Shown piece by piece: positions 33,969-43,627 of a DNA stretch of 64,000 bases. Made by a program: the position numbers and the translations under genes. The stretch is taken from contig CATOSU010000001.1 in NCBI GenBank assembly GCA_951812615.1, forward strand, positions 620,001 to 684,000, given 5' to 3'. Under the pieces are notes generated by a model that ran no database searches, was not told the DNA's origin, and saw only the letters and a program-made list of their open reading frames with translations. Each line of letters starts with the position of its first letter. The stretch's first letter is position 1. Source of the stretch: an uncultured Paracoccaceae bacterium. Its GTDB lineage: Bacteria; Pseudomonadota; Alphaproteobacteria; Rhodobacterales; Rhodobacteraceae.

Positions 33969-35033
33969 TCAACCGCCTTTGGCGGGGATCGGCCCGACAT
34001 CAATGATGGCCCGGCCGATCGCACGCATGGCCTGCGGCGTGACGTAGCTCATCAGCCAGTTGCGCAGGCGCTTTTTCTGTTCGGCCGCGACCGGCATTTC
34101 CGCAGGTTCGTCGACGCGCGTCAGCGGCTGATCCAGATAGCCGGCATTGAGCCACGACACAGTGTCATCCGCCTGCCAGCGCAGCACCGCTTCCAGCACC
34201 GGGTCCGTCAGTTCCAGCCGCGGCAGCCGGCCGAGTTCCTGCGACTTGCGCAGCGCCGCGATGGCCCGGTCCCGGTCCGCGATCAGCGCACGGTACATCT
34301 CGGTCTTTGCCGACTGCATGTCCGTGGTCTCGTTGATTGTCAGAAGCCAAGCCGTGGCCGCCCCGCTGAGGCTGTCATTCACCGCCTCGTCCGGAAGCTC
34401 CGGCGGCGTGATCTGCCGCCCGGTTCGTTCCGACATGACATGGAAGAAATCCGCAACCAGATCGCCGTCCTTCAACGCCCCGCGGTCAAAGTTGCGGATC
34501 ACTAGGTTCCCGGCACCGACGATCGGTTCGAAGCGGCGGATATTGGTCACCGCGTTATAGTGAAACCCGTGCACCTGCGGCAGATCGCGAAACCGCCGCC
34601 CGCCGCGGATCAGTTCGTCAACCTCCGACACGTAAAGCGACACCGGATCGCGGGCATATGCGATCAGCGTCACCTCGTCGAACCCGTCACAAATGCGGTC
34701 GATAAAGGCCTCGGGCTCGGCCATATTGGCGAAATGCTCGCTGGACACGATGGTGACGTCCGGCTTTTTCTCCGCCACCTCCTGTTTTAACAGATCCCAG
34801 CAGCCTTCGCTCCACGCGCGCGCCTCCTCGACCGTATCGAAATGGCGGCGCAGAACCGGCGGCAGCGCGGTCTTGTGCGGGCTGTAAAGGAAATGCAGCG
34901 CCCATTCCGACGGTTTGCGCCCGCGGAAATGGTGACAGCCCGCGGCCTGCAACGTGTCACCGCCCCGCCACAGCGCCCGCTGGATCGAAGTGCTGCCGGT
35001 TTTCGGCGGGCCGAGGTGAATGATCAGATGCAT
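33969..35033 (-). CDS. Sulfotransferase-family protein
   Basis: A 354-residue protein starting [21 protein letters not shown], in which [11 protein letters not shown] is the 5'-phosphosulfate loop that binds PAPS in sulfotransferases. Later [26 protein letters not shown] (3'-phosphate-binding type) and a C-terminal basic region follow. The acceptor could be a polysaccharide, lipid or small molecule and cannot be told from sequence. No glycan genes neighbour it, so it reads as an accessory insertion. Confidence 0.82.
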   Translation of the reverse strand: MHLIIHLGPPKTGSTSIQRALWRGGDTLQAAGCHHFRGRKPSEWALHFLYSPHKTALPPVLRRHFDTVEEARAWSEGCWDLLKQEVAEKKPDVTIVSSEHFANMAEPEAFIDRICDGFDEVTLIAYARDPVSLYVSEVDELIRGGRRFRDLPQVHGFHYNAVTNIRRFEPIVGAGNLVIRNFDRGALKDGDLVADFFHVMSERTGRQITPPELPDEAVNDSLSGAATAWLLTINETTDMQSAKTEMYRALIADRDRAIAALRKSQELGRLPRLELTDPVLEAVLRWQADDTVSWLNAGYLDQPLTRVDEPAEMPVAAEQKKRLRNWLMSYVTPQAMRAIGRAIIDVGPIPAKGG

Positions 35034-35166
35034 GCGCGGTCAGCCAAGGGTTCCGCAGGAGACATGCCGGAGGTCCGGGCCGATTGCAACGGCATTTGAC
35101 GCAGCCGGACCCGGTTGCGCCCGCCCCGCGCCAGCGCATAGGCTGGCCGGGCAACCGGAGGCCGCG

Positions 35167-36288
35167 ATGAGCGCATTGCCTGCCCTGACCCTGGGCATCG
35201 AAGAGGAATACCTGTTGGTGGACCGCGACAGCCTTTCGCTGTCCGAGGCCCCCGACGGGCTGATCGAAACCTGTCAGGCGGACCTCGAAGGTCAGGTCAG
35301 CCCCGAATTCCTGCAATGCCAGATCGAAGTGGGCACGCGGGTTTGCGCGGACATAATTGAGGCGCGCAACGACCTGCAGCGGCTGCGCTCGACCGTGTCG
35401 CGCCGCGCGGCCGAACACAACCTGTCGCCGATCGCCGTGTCTTGTCACCCCTTCGCCGACTGGAAGACACAGCATCACACGGCGCGGCAACGATATGACG
35501 AGCTGCAGCAGGCATTGGGCGGCGTTGCGCGACGCATGCTGATCTGCGGCATGCATGTCCATGTCGGGATCGAGGACCCGGCCCTGCGCATCGACCTGAT
35601 GCCACAGCTCAGCTACTTCCTGCCGCATCTGCTGGCACTCTCTACGTCTTCCCCCTACTGGCAGGGCGATGATACCGGGCTGGCCAGCTATCGCCTCACG
35701 GTTTTCGATAACCTGCCGCGCACCGGCCTGCCGCCAACCTTTCAAAGCTGGCCGGAATACGAACGGACCACCGGCACGCTGATCGACCTTGGCGTGATCG
35801 AGGACACCACCAAGATCTGGTGGGACCTGCGCCCGTCTCACCGGTTTCCCACGCTGGAAACCCGGATCTGCGATGTCAGCCCGCGCCTGAGCCACGCGAT
35901 CGCGCTGGCGGCCCTGATACAGGCCATCACAAGGCGGCTGTGCCGGCTGCGCCAGCAGAACCTGCGCTGGCGGCTTTATGACAGTTTCCTGATTTCCGAA
36001 AACCGCTGGCGTGCACAGCGCTATGGCACAACCGAGGGGCTGATCGACTTCGGCGACAGGTCGATCAAATCCTTTTCCACGCTGCTCGACGAATTCGAAG
36101 ACCTGCTGGCCGAGGATATCGAGGCACTGGGGCTGGCAGACGCAATGGCGGCGCTGCGCGAGATCGCCGAAACCGGCACCAGCGCCACGCGCCAGCGGCA
36201 GGTTTATTCCGAGGCGGTCGCAAATGGCAAAGACCCGGGACAAGCGGTGGTGAAACACCTGATCGAGGAGTTTCATGCCGATCTCTGA
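35167..36288 (+). CDS. Carboxylate-amine ligase, GCS2/YbdK family
   Basis: A 373-residue glutamate-cysteine ligase type 2 family protein. [20 protein letters not shown] near residue 8 is the family N-terminal signature (EEEYLLV), followed by [22 protein letters not shown] (metal-binding), and [20 protein letters not shown]. coli YbdK is a weak gamma-glutamylcysteine ligase; physiological substrate is not established. ATG 35167 is preceded by GGAGGCC. It stands between the sulfotransferase and the valine genes. Confidence 0.93.
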   Translation: MSALPALTLGIEEEYLLVDRDSLSLSEAPDGLIETCQADLEGQVSPEFLQCQIEVGTRVCADIIEARNDLQRLRSTVSRRAAEHNLSPIAVSCHPFADWKTQHHTARQRYDELQQALGGVARRMLICGMHVHVGIEDPALRIDLMPQLSYFLPHLLALSTSSPYWQGDDTGLASYRLTVFDNLPRTGLPPTFQSWPEYERTTGTLIDLGVIEDTTKIWWDLRPSHRFPTLETRICDVSPRLSHAIALAALIQAITRRLCRLRQQNLRWRLYDSFLISENRWRAQRYGTTEGLIDFGDRSIKSFSTLLDEFEDLLAEDIEALGLADAMAALREIAETGTSATRQRQVYSEAVANGKDPGQAVVKHLIEEFHADL

Positions 36289-36417
36289 ACACGCGACCCA
36301 TGATTATTCGCAGAACAGTCGCCCCGACGGCGGCATGCGACGACATGCAAGACGGCTTTGCAGCCTTGCACCTTGTCCGGGCGCGGCGAAAACGATAATA
36401 GAACAGGCGTTCAATTC

Positions 36418-36434
36418 CTGAACGGGGAGGAGCC
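36418..36434. promoter_or_regulatory. 17-base dyad ahead of the isobutyryl-CoA dehydrogenase gene
   Basis: CGTTCA and TGAACG flank ATTCC, four bases before the ATG and overlapping the ribosome site GGGGAGGAG on its 3' side. A good size for a repressor operator of the valine genes, which would also block translation start regions. Not a known motif to me. Confidence 0.4.
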
Positions 36435-36437
36435 AGG

Positions 36438-37583
36438 ATGGATTTCGCACTCACAGAGGTACAGACCGCCATTTTTGACATGGCCCACGGGTTCGGCCAG
36501 GAGAAAATCGCGCCCTATGCCCGGAAATGGGAAGCCGAAGGCACGATCCCCAAGGATCTTTGGCCGCAGGTGGGCGAGCTTGGCTTCGGCGGGCTTTACG
36601 TGTCCGAAGAGGTCGGCGGATCCGGCCTTGGCCGGCTGGATGCGACGCTGGTCTTCGAAGCACTGAGCATGGCCTGCCCCTCGGTGGCGGCCTTCCTGTC
36701 AATCCACAACATGTGCGCGCGCATGATCGACAGCTTCGGCTCGGACGCGTTGAAGGACCGGGTCCTGCCCGGTGTGCTGAGCCTTGAAACAGTGCTGAGC
36801 TACTGCCTGACGGAACCGGGCTCGGGCTCGGACGCGGCCGCGTTGAAAACACGGGCGGAACGCACCAACGAAGGCTACCGGCTGAACGGCACCAAGGCAT
36901 TCATCTCGGGCGGCGGCTATTCGGATGCCTATGTCTGCATGGTGCGCACGGGCGAGGTCGGCCCAAGGGGCATTTCCACGCTTTACGTCGAGGACGGCGC
37001 GCCGGGGCTCAGCTTTGGCGGGCTCGAAGACAAGATGGGCTGGAAATCGCAACCCACTGCACAGGTCCAGTTCGATGATTGCGCGGTCCCGGCCGAAAAC
37101 CTCGTCGGCGAGGAAGGCCAGGGTTTCAAATACGCGATGATGGGGCTCGACGGCGGGCGGCTGAACATCTCGGCCTGCTCGCTGGGCGCCGCCCAGACGG
37201 CGCTGAACGCAACGCTGCAATATATGGGCGAACGCAAGGCCTTCGGCAAATCCATCGATCAGTTTCAGGGTCTGCAATTCCGCCTTGCCGACATGGAGAT
37301 CGAGCTGCAGGCGGCGCGCACCTTCCTGCGGCAGGCAGCGTGGAAGCTGGACACGCAGGCGCCCGACGCCACCAAGTTCTGCGCCATGGCCAAGAAATTC
37401 GTGACCGAGACCGGGTCGAAAGTGGTTGACCAGTGCCTGCAGCTGCATGGCGGATACGGCTACCTCGCCGATTACGGCATCGAAAAGCTGGTGCGGGACC
37501 TGCGGGTGCACCAGATCCTTGAAGGCACGAACGAGATCATGCGCGTGATCACGGCGCGGCACCTGCTGGCAGAGCGCGCATGA
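36438..37583 (+). CDS. Acyl-CoA dehydrogenase, likely isobutyryl-CoA dehydrogenase
   Basis: A 381-residue FAD acyl-CoA dehydrogenase. It shows CLTEPGSGSDAAALKTRA (FAD/substrate) near residue 122, GTKAFISGGGYSDAYVCM, and catalytic Glu362 in HQILEGTNEIMRVI. Neighbours (3-hydroxyisobutyryl-CoA hydrolase and mmsB) point to isobutyryl-CoA, the valine intermediate, as substrate. It overlaps the next gene by four bases (ATGA). Confidence 0.9.
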   Translation: MDFALTEVQTAIFDMAHGFGQEKIAPYARKWEAEGTIPKDLWPQVGELGFGGLYVSEEVGGSGLGRLDATLVFEALSMACPSVAAFLSIHNMCARMIDSFGSDALKDRVLPGVLSLETVLSYCLTEPGSGSDAAALKTRAERTNEGYRLNGTKAFISGGGYSDAYVCMVRTGEVGPRGISTLYVEDGAPGLSFGGLEDKMGWKSQPTAQVQFDDCAVPAENLVGEEGQGFKYAMMGLDGGRLNISACSLGAAQTALNATLQYMGERKAFGKSIDQFQGLQFRLADMEIELQAARTFLRQAAWKLDTQAPDATKFCAMAKKFVTETGSKVVDQCLQLHGGYGYLADYGIEKLVRDLRVHQILEGTNEIMRVITARHLLAERA

Positions 37584-38611
37584 GCGATATCGACATCCGC
37601 ATCACCGGCCGGGCGGGACGCATCACCTTCACCCGCGCCCATGCGCTGAACGCGATGACCTATGACATGTGCATGGCCATTGACACCGCATTGCGGGGCT
37701 GGGCCGAAAACGATGCCGTGGCCTTGGTGGTCATCGACGCCGAGGGCGACAAGGCGTTTTGCGCCGGCGGCGACATTGCCGAGCTTTACGAGACCGGGAT
37801 GCGCGGGGATTACGGCTATGGCCGCGCCTTCTGGCGCGACGAATACCGGCTGAACGCGTACATCGCGGAATACCGCAAGCCGGTGATCAGCTTTATGCAA
37901 GGCTTCACCATGGGCGGCGGGGTTGGCATCGGCTGCCACGGTTCGCACCGCGTGGTCGGCGACAGTTCGAAAATCGCCATGCCGGAATGCGGCATCGGGC
38001 TGGTGCCGGATGTCGGCGGCAGTTTCGTTCTGGCCGGTGCGCCGGGGCGGCTGGGCGAATACCTGGGCACGACCGGCACGCGCATGGGACCGGGCGACGC
38101 GATCCTTGTGGGCTTTGCTGATCACTACCTTCCCGAAGCGCACTGGCCTGCCCTGATCGCGGAACTTGAAGCCAGCGGCGATGCCGCCCTGCTGGAAACC
38201 GCGGCGCAGACCCCACCGCCGGCCGCATTGAACGCCGATCGGGCAGAGATCGACCACCACTTTGCCCACAGCCTGCTCTGCGACATACGCGACAGCCTGC
38301 ATGCGGCGGAGACCGAATTTGCCCACCGCGCGCTCAAGGCGCTGATGCATGCCTGCCCGATCTCGTCGGCCTGCACGCTGGAGATGCTGACCCGCCTGCG
38401 CCGGGACAGCAGCGATATCCGCGCTGCGCTGGCGCAGGAATACCGCTTTACCTGGCGGGCGATGGAACATGGCGATTTCCTGGAGGGCATCCGGGCACAG
38501 ATCATCGACAAGGACCGCAACCCGAACTGGCAATACCGGGACCTGAACGTGCCGGGCGCGAAGGTTGCCGCCATGCTGGAGCCGCTCGGCACGGACGAAC
38601 TGACATTTTGA
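37580..38611 (+). CDS. 3-Hydroxyisobutyryl-CoA hydrolase (enoyl-CoA hydratase family)
   Basis: A 343-residue ECH_2-type crotonase-fold protein. AFCAGGDIAELYE (residues 55-67), FMQGFTMGGGVGIGCHGSHR, MPECGIGLVPDVGGSF with the catalytic Glu/Asp region, and the long C-terminal extension are typical of HIBCH rather than of 260-residue hydratases. It converts 3-hydroxyisobutyryl-CoA to 3-hydroxyisobutyrate, the substrate of the next gene product. A separate hydratase for methacrylyl-CoA is not visible. Confidence 0.88.
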   Translation: MSDIDIRITGRAGRITFTRAHALNAMTYDMCMAIDTALRGWAENDAVALVVIDAEGDKAFCAGGDIAELYETGMRGDYGYGRAFWRDEYRLNAYIAEYRKPVISFMQGFTMGGGVGIGCHGSHRVVGDSSKIAMPECGIGLVPDVGGSFVLAGAPGRLGEYLGTTGTRMGPGDAILVGFADHYLPEAHWPALIAELEASGDAALLETAAQTPPPAALNADRAEIDHHFAHSLLCDIRDSLHAAETEFAHRALKALMHACPISSACTLEMLTRLRRDSSDIRAALAQEYRFTWRAMEHGDFLEGIRAQIIDKDRNPNWQYRDLNVPGAKVAAMLEPLGTDELTF

Positions 38612-38621
38612 GGAGAAAACC

Positions 38622-39494
38622 ATGAAGATCGGATTTATCGGGCTGGGCAATATGGGCGCGCCGATGGCGGCCAATCTGGTGGCTGCAGGGCACGAGGTCA
38701 CCGGGTTCGACACGGCGGACGTCACGGTCGAAGGCGCGGCCAGCGCCGCATCGGCGGCCGAGGCGGCTTCGGGGGCGGATGTGGTCATCACCATGCTGCC
38801 CAACGGCGCGATCCTGAAGGCAGTCGCGGCAGAGGTGGTGCCGGCGATGCGGGCGGGCGCGGCTCTGGTGGATTGTTCCACCGTCGACGTGGACAGCGCG
38901 CGGGCCGTTGCCGCGGATGCTGAGGCCGCCGGATTGCTGGCAGTGGATGCGCCGGTCTCGGGCGGGATCGGCGGCGCGGCGGGCGGCACCCTGACCTTCA
39001 TGGCGGGCGGGTCCGAGGCTGCTTTTGCCGTGGCCGCACCACTGTTCGACATCATGGGGCAAAAAGCGGTGCATTGCGGCGCTTCCGGCAGCGGTCAGGC
39101 GGCCAAGATCTGCAACAACATGATCCTCGGCGTCACCATGATCGGCACCTGCGAAGCCTTTGCGCTGGCCGACAAGCTGGGGCTGGACCGGCAAAAGATG
39201 TTCGACGTGGTTTCGACCTCTTCGGGCTACAGCTGGACGATGAACGCCTATTGCCCCGCGCCGGGCGTGGGGCCGCAATCGCCGGCGGACAATGATTACC
39301 AGCCGGGTTTCGCGGCGGACCTGATGCTCAAGGACCTGCGGCTGAGCCAGCAGGCCGCCGAAAGCGCCGACGCGGACACGCCGATGGGGGCACTGGCACA
39401 GGCGCTTTACGCGCGCTTTGTCGAAGAAGAGGACGGCGCCGGTATGGATTTCAGCGCGATGCTGCCCCGCTTCGAAAAGCGCGGGCGCGGCTGA
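38622..39494 (+). CDS. mmsB: 3-Hydroxyisobutyrate dehydrogenase
   Basis: A 290-residue beta-hydroxyacid dehydrogenase giving methylmalonate semialdehyde for MmsA. Landmarks are GLGNMGAPMAANL (residues 6-18), DAPVSGGIGGAAGGTLTFM, GSGQAAKICNNM (catalytic Lys) and the C-terminal DFSAMLP. It is the last gene of the downstream valine segment; hairpins follow. Confidence 0.95.
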   Translation: MKIGFIGLGNMGAPMAANLVAAGHEVTGFDTADVTVEGAASAASAAEAASGADVVITMLPNGAILKAVAAEVVPAMRAGAALVDCSTVDVDSARAVAADAEAAGLLAVDAPVSGGIGGAAGGTLTFMAGGSEAAFAVAAPLFDIMGQKAVHCGASGSGQAAKICNNMILGVTMIGTCEAFALADKLGLDRQKMFDVVSTSSGYSWTMNAYCPAPGVGPQSPADNDYQPGFAADLMLKDLRLSQQAAESADADTPMGALAQALYARFVEEEDGAGMDFSAMLPRFEKRGRG

Positions 39495-39500
39495 ACAGGG

Positions 39501-39564
39501 CCAATTCGTCAACGAATTGGATGCAATTTGTGAACAAATTGCATGCGAATTATCGATAATTCGC
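39501..39564. repeat. Tandem array of three tetraloop hairpins after mmsB
   Basis: CCAATTCG/CGAATTGG with loop TCAA (39501-39520), ATGCAATTTG/CAAATTGCAT with TGAA (39521-39544) and GCGAATTA/TAATTCGC with TCGA (39545-39564) lie head to tail between two convergent genes. The central unit contains the same 20 bases as the array after tkt. Stems are 8-10 base pairs with no mismatch, so the array is under constraint or recently copied. Confidence 0.7.
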
Positions 39565-39565
39565 C

Positions 39566-40528
39566 CTATGCCCGGCCATGACAGTGTTTGACCTTGCGAC
39601 CGGATCCGCAGGGACAGGGATCGTTCCGCCGCAAGCCCGCAATCGCTCTTGGCGCAAAAAGCGCCCAGTCGGTCAGTGGCGCGGGACTGCCCGGACCGGG
39701 CGCGGCCACCTGTGTCATCGCCGCGACATGCTCCGCCAGATCGAAGCCGAACGGTACCCGGTCGGTCAGTCGGGTCAGCGCATCGCTATCCGGCCGCACC
39801 GTCAGGCCATTGGTTGCGAAATACACCTGTGATCCGCCTTCCTCCCAACGCCAGATCCGGCTGAATGCGGATTGCAGCGCCGACAGCGCTGTGGCGTCCA
39901 ACGGATCGGTGACCGGCACATTCATCGCCAGCACACCGCCCGGGGCAAGCCGGCCGCGGGCCGCGGCAATGGCCTCTGCCGTCACCAGCGCTGGCGGGAT
40001 CCGGCCACGTGCATCGAAGCAGTCGACATAGATGTGATCGAAAGCGGCCCCACCCTGCCCGGCCAGATGCGCCCGACCATCGGCATGGTCGATCTGCAGC
40101 CCCGGCGCGTCGGCCAGCCCGAAATAGTCTCGTGACAGCGCCAGAACATCGGCGTCCGTCTCGGATCCCGCCACCGCTGGCACGCCCAGCAAATAGCGCA
40201 GCACGAGCGCCAGCCGCCCGCCACCCGCACCCATCACATAGGCCCGCGCAGGATCCGGCACCAACACATGACAGGCCAGCATGGCCTGCATGTAGCGCCC
40301 GCGCAGAACCAGCGGCTCGGCGGGATCAAACCGGGCCATGATCGCGGTGAGCGCATCGTTGCTGAGCGGCACGTCCAGCGGGCAGAACGCCATGAAAATA
40401 TCGCGCCCGCCCCGCGCCACGGCAATCTGGCCATGCTGCCCGATGCGATGCGCCAGCAACCCCTCCGGGGCATCGCCCAGACCGGCCAGCCGGCGGGCCA
40501 CGACCGGCGGCAGCGGCTCAGCCGCCAT
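39566..40528 (-). CDS. Spermidine synthase-fold methyltransferase-like protein with SEC-C tail
   Basis: A 320-residue protein combining a class I methyltransferase/spermidine synthase-like core (AYVMGAGGGRLALVLRYLL near residue 125, YVDCFDARGRIPPALVTAEA near 185) with a C-terminal SEC-C zinc motif (RRNDPCPCGSGRKVKHCHGR) found in SecA and in many small proteins. It has no polyamine-gene neighbours. It overlaps the VOC gene upstream by 11 bases. Whether it makes polyamines or methylates something else is not clear. Confidence 0.75.
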   Translation of the reverse strand: MAAEPLPPVVARRLAGLGDAPEGLLAHRIGQHGQIAVARGGRDIFMAFCPLDVPLSNDALTAIMARFDPAEPLVLRGRYMQAMLACHVLVPDPARAYVMGAGGGRLALVLRYLLGVPAVAGSETDADVLALSRDYFGLADAPGLQIDHADGRAHLAGQGGAAFDHIYVDCFDARGRIPPALVTAEAIAAARGRLAPGGVLAMNVPVTDPLDATALSALQSAFSRIWRWEEGGSQVYFATNGLTVRPDSDALTRLTDRVPFGFDLAEHVAAMTQVAAPGPGSPAPLTDWALFAPRAIAGLRRNDPCPCGSGRKVKHCHGRA

Positions 40529-41105
40529 AAGGATCCCTGGCCCCGCGATCCGCGGACAGCGATCCCTGACGCCCGGCCACCAGGTCTTCGATCGCATCGG
40601 CCAGATGCACCGCGCCAATGGCGGCATCGCCCCGCGCCACGCGCAGCCGGTGTGCCCGCAGCAACACGTCGGCATGCGTGCAGCCGGTCGGCGGTTCGAA
40701 CCTGTAACAGGCCAGTTCGATCAGCAGGCCCAGCGGATCCTGAAAATAGATCGACTCCATGAACCCCCGGTCCCGGACCCCGGAATGTTCGATCCCGCGC
40801 GCGTCCAGCCGGCCAACCGCCTGCATGAACACCGCGCGGCTGACATTGAAGGCAAGATGATGCACGCAACCCGGATCGGTCGGTGTCCGCGCCGGATCCG
40901 GCCTGCGGGCTTCGTTTGTGAAGACGGTGATCAATCGCCCGTCACCCGGATCGAAATAGAGGTGACCTTCGTCCGGGTTGTCCAGATTGGGCTGATCGAA
41001 GACAAAGGGCATGCCCAGCACGCCCTCCCAGAAATCGATCGAGGTCTGCCTGTCCGCCCCGGTCAGCGTGATGTGGTGAACGCCCTGAACCTGAAGTTTC
41101 TGCAT
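40518..41105 (-). CDS. VOC (glyoxalase/dioxygenase) family protein
   Basis: A 195-residue vicinal-oxygen-chelate protein: MQKLQVQGVHHITLTGADRQ (first metal His at VHHI), FWEGVLGMPFVFDQPNLDNP, GCVHHLAFNV (second HH), and FQDPLGLLIELACYRF (Glu ligand). Paired beta-alpha-beta units suggest a dioxygenase-like enzyme. Start at ATG 41105 because the family begins at this residue; the 12-base gap to the DUF815 gene suggests one operon. Confidence 0.85.
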   Translation of the reverse strand: MQKLQVQGVHHITLTGADRQTSIDFWEGVLGMPFVFDQPNLDNPDEGHLYFDPGDGRLITVFTNEARRPDPARTPTDPGCVHHLAFNVSRAVFMQAVGRLDARGIEHSGVRDRGFMESIYFQDPLGLLIELACYRFEPPTGCTHADVLLRAHRLRVARGDAAIGAVHLADAIEDLVAGRQGSLSADRGARDPYGG

Positions 41106-41115
41106 TCCCTGCCCC

Positions 41116-41952
41116 TCAGACCGAGGCGCCGTGCCGCCCCGCCAGATCGGTGAAAAACTGCCATGCCACACGGCCCGACCGCGCCCCGCGCGTGGCCTGC
41201 CATTCAATGGCTTCCGCGCGCAGTGTATCCGCGTCCACGTTCAGTGCATAGGCCGCACAATAGCCTTCGATCATGGCCAGGTATTCATCCTGGGTGCAGG
41301 GATGGAAGCCCAGCCAAAGCCCGAACCGGTCCGACAGCGAGACCTTCTCCTCGACCGCTTCGGAGGGGTTGATTGAGGTCGATCGTTCGTTCTCGATCAT
41401 GTCGCGCGGCATCAGGTGGCGGCGGTTGGAGGTGGCGTAGAAGACCACGTTTTCAGGCCGTCCCTCGATCCCGCCGTCCAGCACCGCCTTGAGCGATTTG
41501 TAATGCTGGTCGTCATGGCTGAAGCTGAGGTCATCGCAGAACAGCACGAACCGGTAGGGCGCGGTCCGCAGATGGTTCAGCAGGCGGCCGACCGACGGCA
41601 GGTCTTCGCGCTGCAATTCGATCAGTTTCAGGGCTTTGTGTTCTTTCTGAACTTCACCATGCACGGCTTTGACAAGGCTTGACTTTCCCATGCCGCGCGC
41701 ACCCCAGAGCAGGGCATTGTTGGCGGCATGACCGGCAGCAAAGCGGCGGGTGTTGTCCAGCAGCGTGTCCCGCGACCGGTCGATACCCACCAGAAGCGGC
41801 AGGTCGACCCGGTTCACCCGCGCGACGGGTTCCAGCCGGTCAGGCTCCACATGCCAGACAAACGCCGCCGCCTGCGTGAAATCCGGGGCGGCCGGCGGCG
41901 CGGGAGACATCCGTTCCAGCGCCGCCGCAATGCGGTCCAGCGGGTCGGTCAC
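41116..41952 (-). CDS. DUF815 AAA-type ATPase
   Basis: A 278-residue ATPase of the DUF815 family. Walker A is GARGMGKSS (84-92), Walker B FVLFCDDLSF (about 139-148), and sensor YATSNRRHLMPR follows. It is coupled by four bases to tatC upstream, an arrangement common in Rhodobacteraceae. Its cellular role is not established. Confidence 0.93.
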   Translation of the reverse strand: MTDPLDRIAAALERMSPAPPAAPDFTQAAAFVWHVEPDRLEPVARVNRVDLPLLVGIDRSRDTLLDNTRRFAAGHAANNALLWGARGMGKSSLVKAVHGEVQKEHKALKLIELQREDLPSVGRLLNHLRTAPYRFVLFCDDLSFSHDDQHYKSLKAVLDGGIEGRPENVVFYATSNRRHLMPRDMIENERSTSINPSEAVEEKVSLSDRFGLWLGFHPCTQDEYLAMIEGYCAAYALNVDADTLRAEAIEWQATRGARSGRVAWQFFTDLAGRHGASV

Positions 41953-42911
41953 TTGGTGGTTTCCTCGTCGTCGTCGCCGTCAAACTCCGCGGCGAACGCG
42001 TCTTCCAGCTCTTCGTCATCGAACCAGACACCTTCCTCGCGCAGCTGTTCCTCGCGCTTGGATTCGACCCTGCGGACAAGGAAGATGGACACTTCGTAAA
42101 GGCCATAGACCACAACGAACAGAATGATCTGGGTGATCACGTCCGGCGGCGTCACCAGCGCGGCCAGCACGAGGATACCGACCATCGCGTATTTGCGGAC
42201 ACTGCCCAGACCGTCGGCGCTGACCAGCCCGGCCTTGCCCATCAGTGTCAGAAGCACCGGCATCTGGAAACACAGGCCAAAGGCAAAGATGAACTTGAGC
42301 GTGACATCCAGCGATTCGTTGACCTTGCCGTGGAAGACGATTGTCGCCTCCTCCGCGGGCGCGGTTTCGGTGACACCTTCGGGCAACGCGTCGGCAGCCT
42401 GCCCGAGGATGCTGGCAAAGACCGAGGACGCATCGGCAAAGCCCAGCAGGAAGGTCATGGCCAGCGGGGTCACCACGAATTGCGCAAAGCTGGCACCGAG
42501 TATGAACATCGCCGGAGAAGCGATCAGGAACGGCAGAAACGCGTTCTTTTCCTTGCGGTAGAGGCCGGGGGCCACGAAACGCCACATCTGGTAGCCGATC
42601 ACCGGGAAGGCCAGACCGAAGCCGAACACCATCGAGATCCGGAACAGAGTGAACAAGTACTCCTGCGGGCTGGTGAACTGCAGCGTTGGTGACGGATCGC
42701 CCAGGTGGCGCAGCGTGTCCGTGATCGGCCGTACCAGGAATTCCAGCATGTGTTCGGCGATAAAATCGCCCTGAATCGGCACGAAAAACACGCAGATCGC
42801 GATCATGAACGCGATCACGGACCGGATCAGACGGGTGCGCAGCTCGGCCAGATGTTCGATCAGCGGCGCGGCGCTTTCGTCGATATCGTCTGAGTCTTCG
42901 GTCTGGCTCAT
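41949..42911 (-). CDS. tatC: Twin-arginine translocase subunit TatC
   Basis: A 320-residue polytopic component of the Tat export pathway that recognises twin-arginine signals. Family marks are [16 protein letters not shown] near residue 17, the six membrane spans and [17 protein letters not shown]. The C-terminus is unusually acidic ([21 protein letters not shown]). It overlaps both neighbours by four bases, forming tatA-tatB-tatC-DUF815. Between residues about 155 and 185 a periplasmic loop is longer than in E. coli. Confidence 0.97.
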   Translation of the reverse strand: MSQTEDSDDIDESAAPLIEHLAELRTRLIRSVIAFMIAICVFFVPIQGDFIAEHMLEFLVRPITDTLRHLGDPSPTLQFTSPQEYLFTLFRISMVFGFGLAFPVIGYQMWRFVAPGLYRKEKNAFLPFLIASPAMFILGASFAQFVVTPLAMTFLLGFADASSVFASILGQAADALPEGVTETAPAEEATIVFHGKVNESLDVTLKFIFAFGLCFQMPVLLTLMGKAGLVSADGLGSVRKYAMVGILVLAALVTPPDVITQIILFVVVYGLYEVSIFLVRRVESKREEQLREEGVWFDDEELEDAFAAEFDGDDDEETTK

Positions 42912-43396
42912 GATTTGGTCTCTTCTGCCGGCGGCGTCTCGGTCAGGGCGGCTTCGGCGGCATCCGCCTTGGCCAGCGCGTCGGCGGCCTCTTTCTGCAG
43001 ACGCTCGGCCGCCTTGCGGGCGGTGGCGGCCTGAACCTTCTTGGCCTGTTCGGCACGCTGAGCGGCCAGCTTGCCGGTCTCGCTCTCGGGATCGAACTTT
43101 TTGGTTTCGAAATTCGTCGGATCAAAGCCCGAGGCCAGATCCTTGGTGGCATCCTTGACGCCCTGCATGGCGCTGCCGACCGGGTTCGTGGCGGTCTTGA
43201 TCGTGTTCTGGATATCGCTGACACCGGCCTCGTCCGCGGCATCGTTCATCGCGCGGCTGAAATCGCGGGCCATGCCGCGGATACGGCCGACCCAGCGCCC
43301 GACATTGCGGAACAGCACCGGCAGGTCCTTGGGGCCCACCACGATCAGCGCAACGATGCCGATGACCAGAAGCTCGGCAATGCCAAGATCGAACAT
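42908..43396 (-). CDS. tatB: Twin-arginine translocase subunit TatB
   Basis: A 162-residue single-pass protein: [26 protein letters not shown], followed by an amphipathic helix ([20 protein letters not shown]) and an Ala/Lys/Glu-rich cytoplasmic tail. It pairs with TatC in recognition of Tat substrates. Four-base overlap with tatC. Confidence 0.95.
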   Translation of the reverse strand: MFDLGIAELLVIGIVALIVVGPKDLPVLFRNVGRWVGRIRGMARDFSRAMNDAADEAGVSDIQNTIKTATNPVGSAMQGVKDATKDLASGFDPTNFETKKFDPESETGKLAAQRAEQAKKVQAATARKAAERLQKEAADALAKADAAEAALTETPPAEETKS

Positions 43397-43402
43397 CTCG
43401 GA

Positions 43403-43627
43403 TCAGACCTTGTCTTTGTCGGTCTCGGCTTCGGGGGTGACGTCCTTGGCCTCTTCCGCTGCCTCGGCTTCCAATTCCTTGGTGCCGTCGTTCACGCCCT
43501 TCTTGAACGCGGTGATGCCTTTGCCGACCTCGCCCATGAGCGAGCTGATCTTGCCGCGACCGAAAAGAACCAGAACCACGACGGCGATCAAGAGAAGGCC
43601 GGGAAGACCGATATTGCCGATACCCAT
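43403..43627 (-). CDS. tatA: Twin-arginine translocase subunit TatA
   Basis: A 74-residue single-TM pore former: GLPGLLLIAVVVLVLFGRGKISSLMGEVGKGITAFKKG includes the FGxxK hinge, and the tail is acidic. It lies six bases before tatB and starts the operon. A 19-base hairpin (GCACAGG/CCTGTGC, 43649-43667) lies just upstream of the tatA ribosome site AAGGAG. Confidence 0.95.
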   Translation of the reverse strand: MGIGNIGLPGLLLIAVVVLVLFGRGKISSLMGEVGKGITAFKKGVNDGTKELEAEAAEEAKDVTPEAETDKDKV

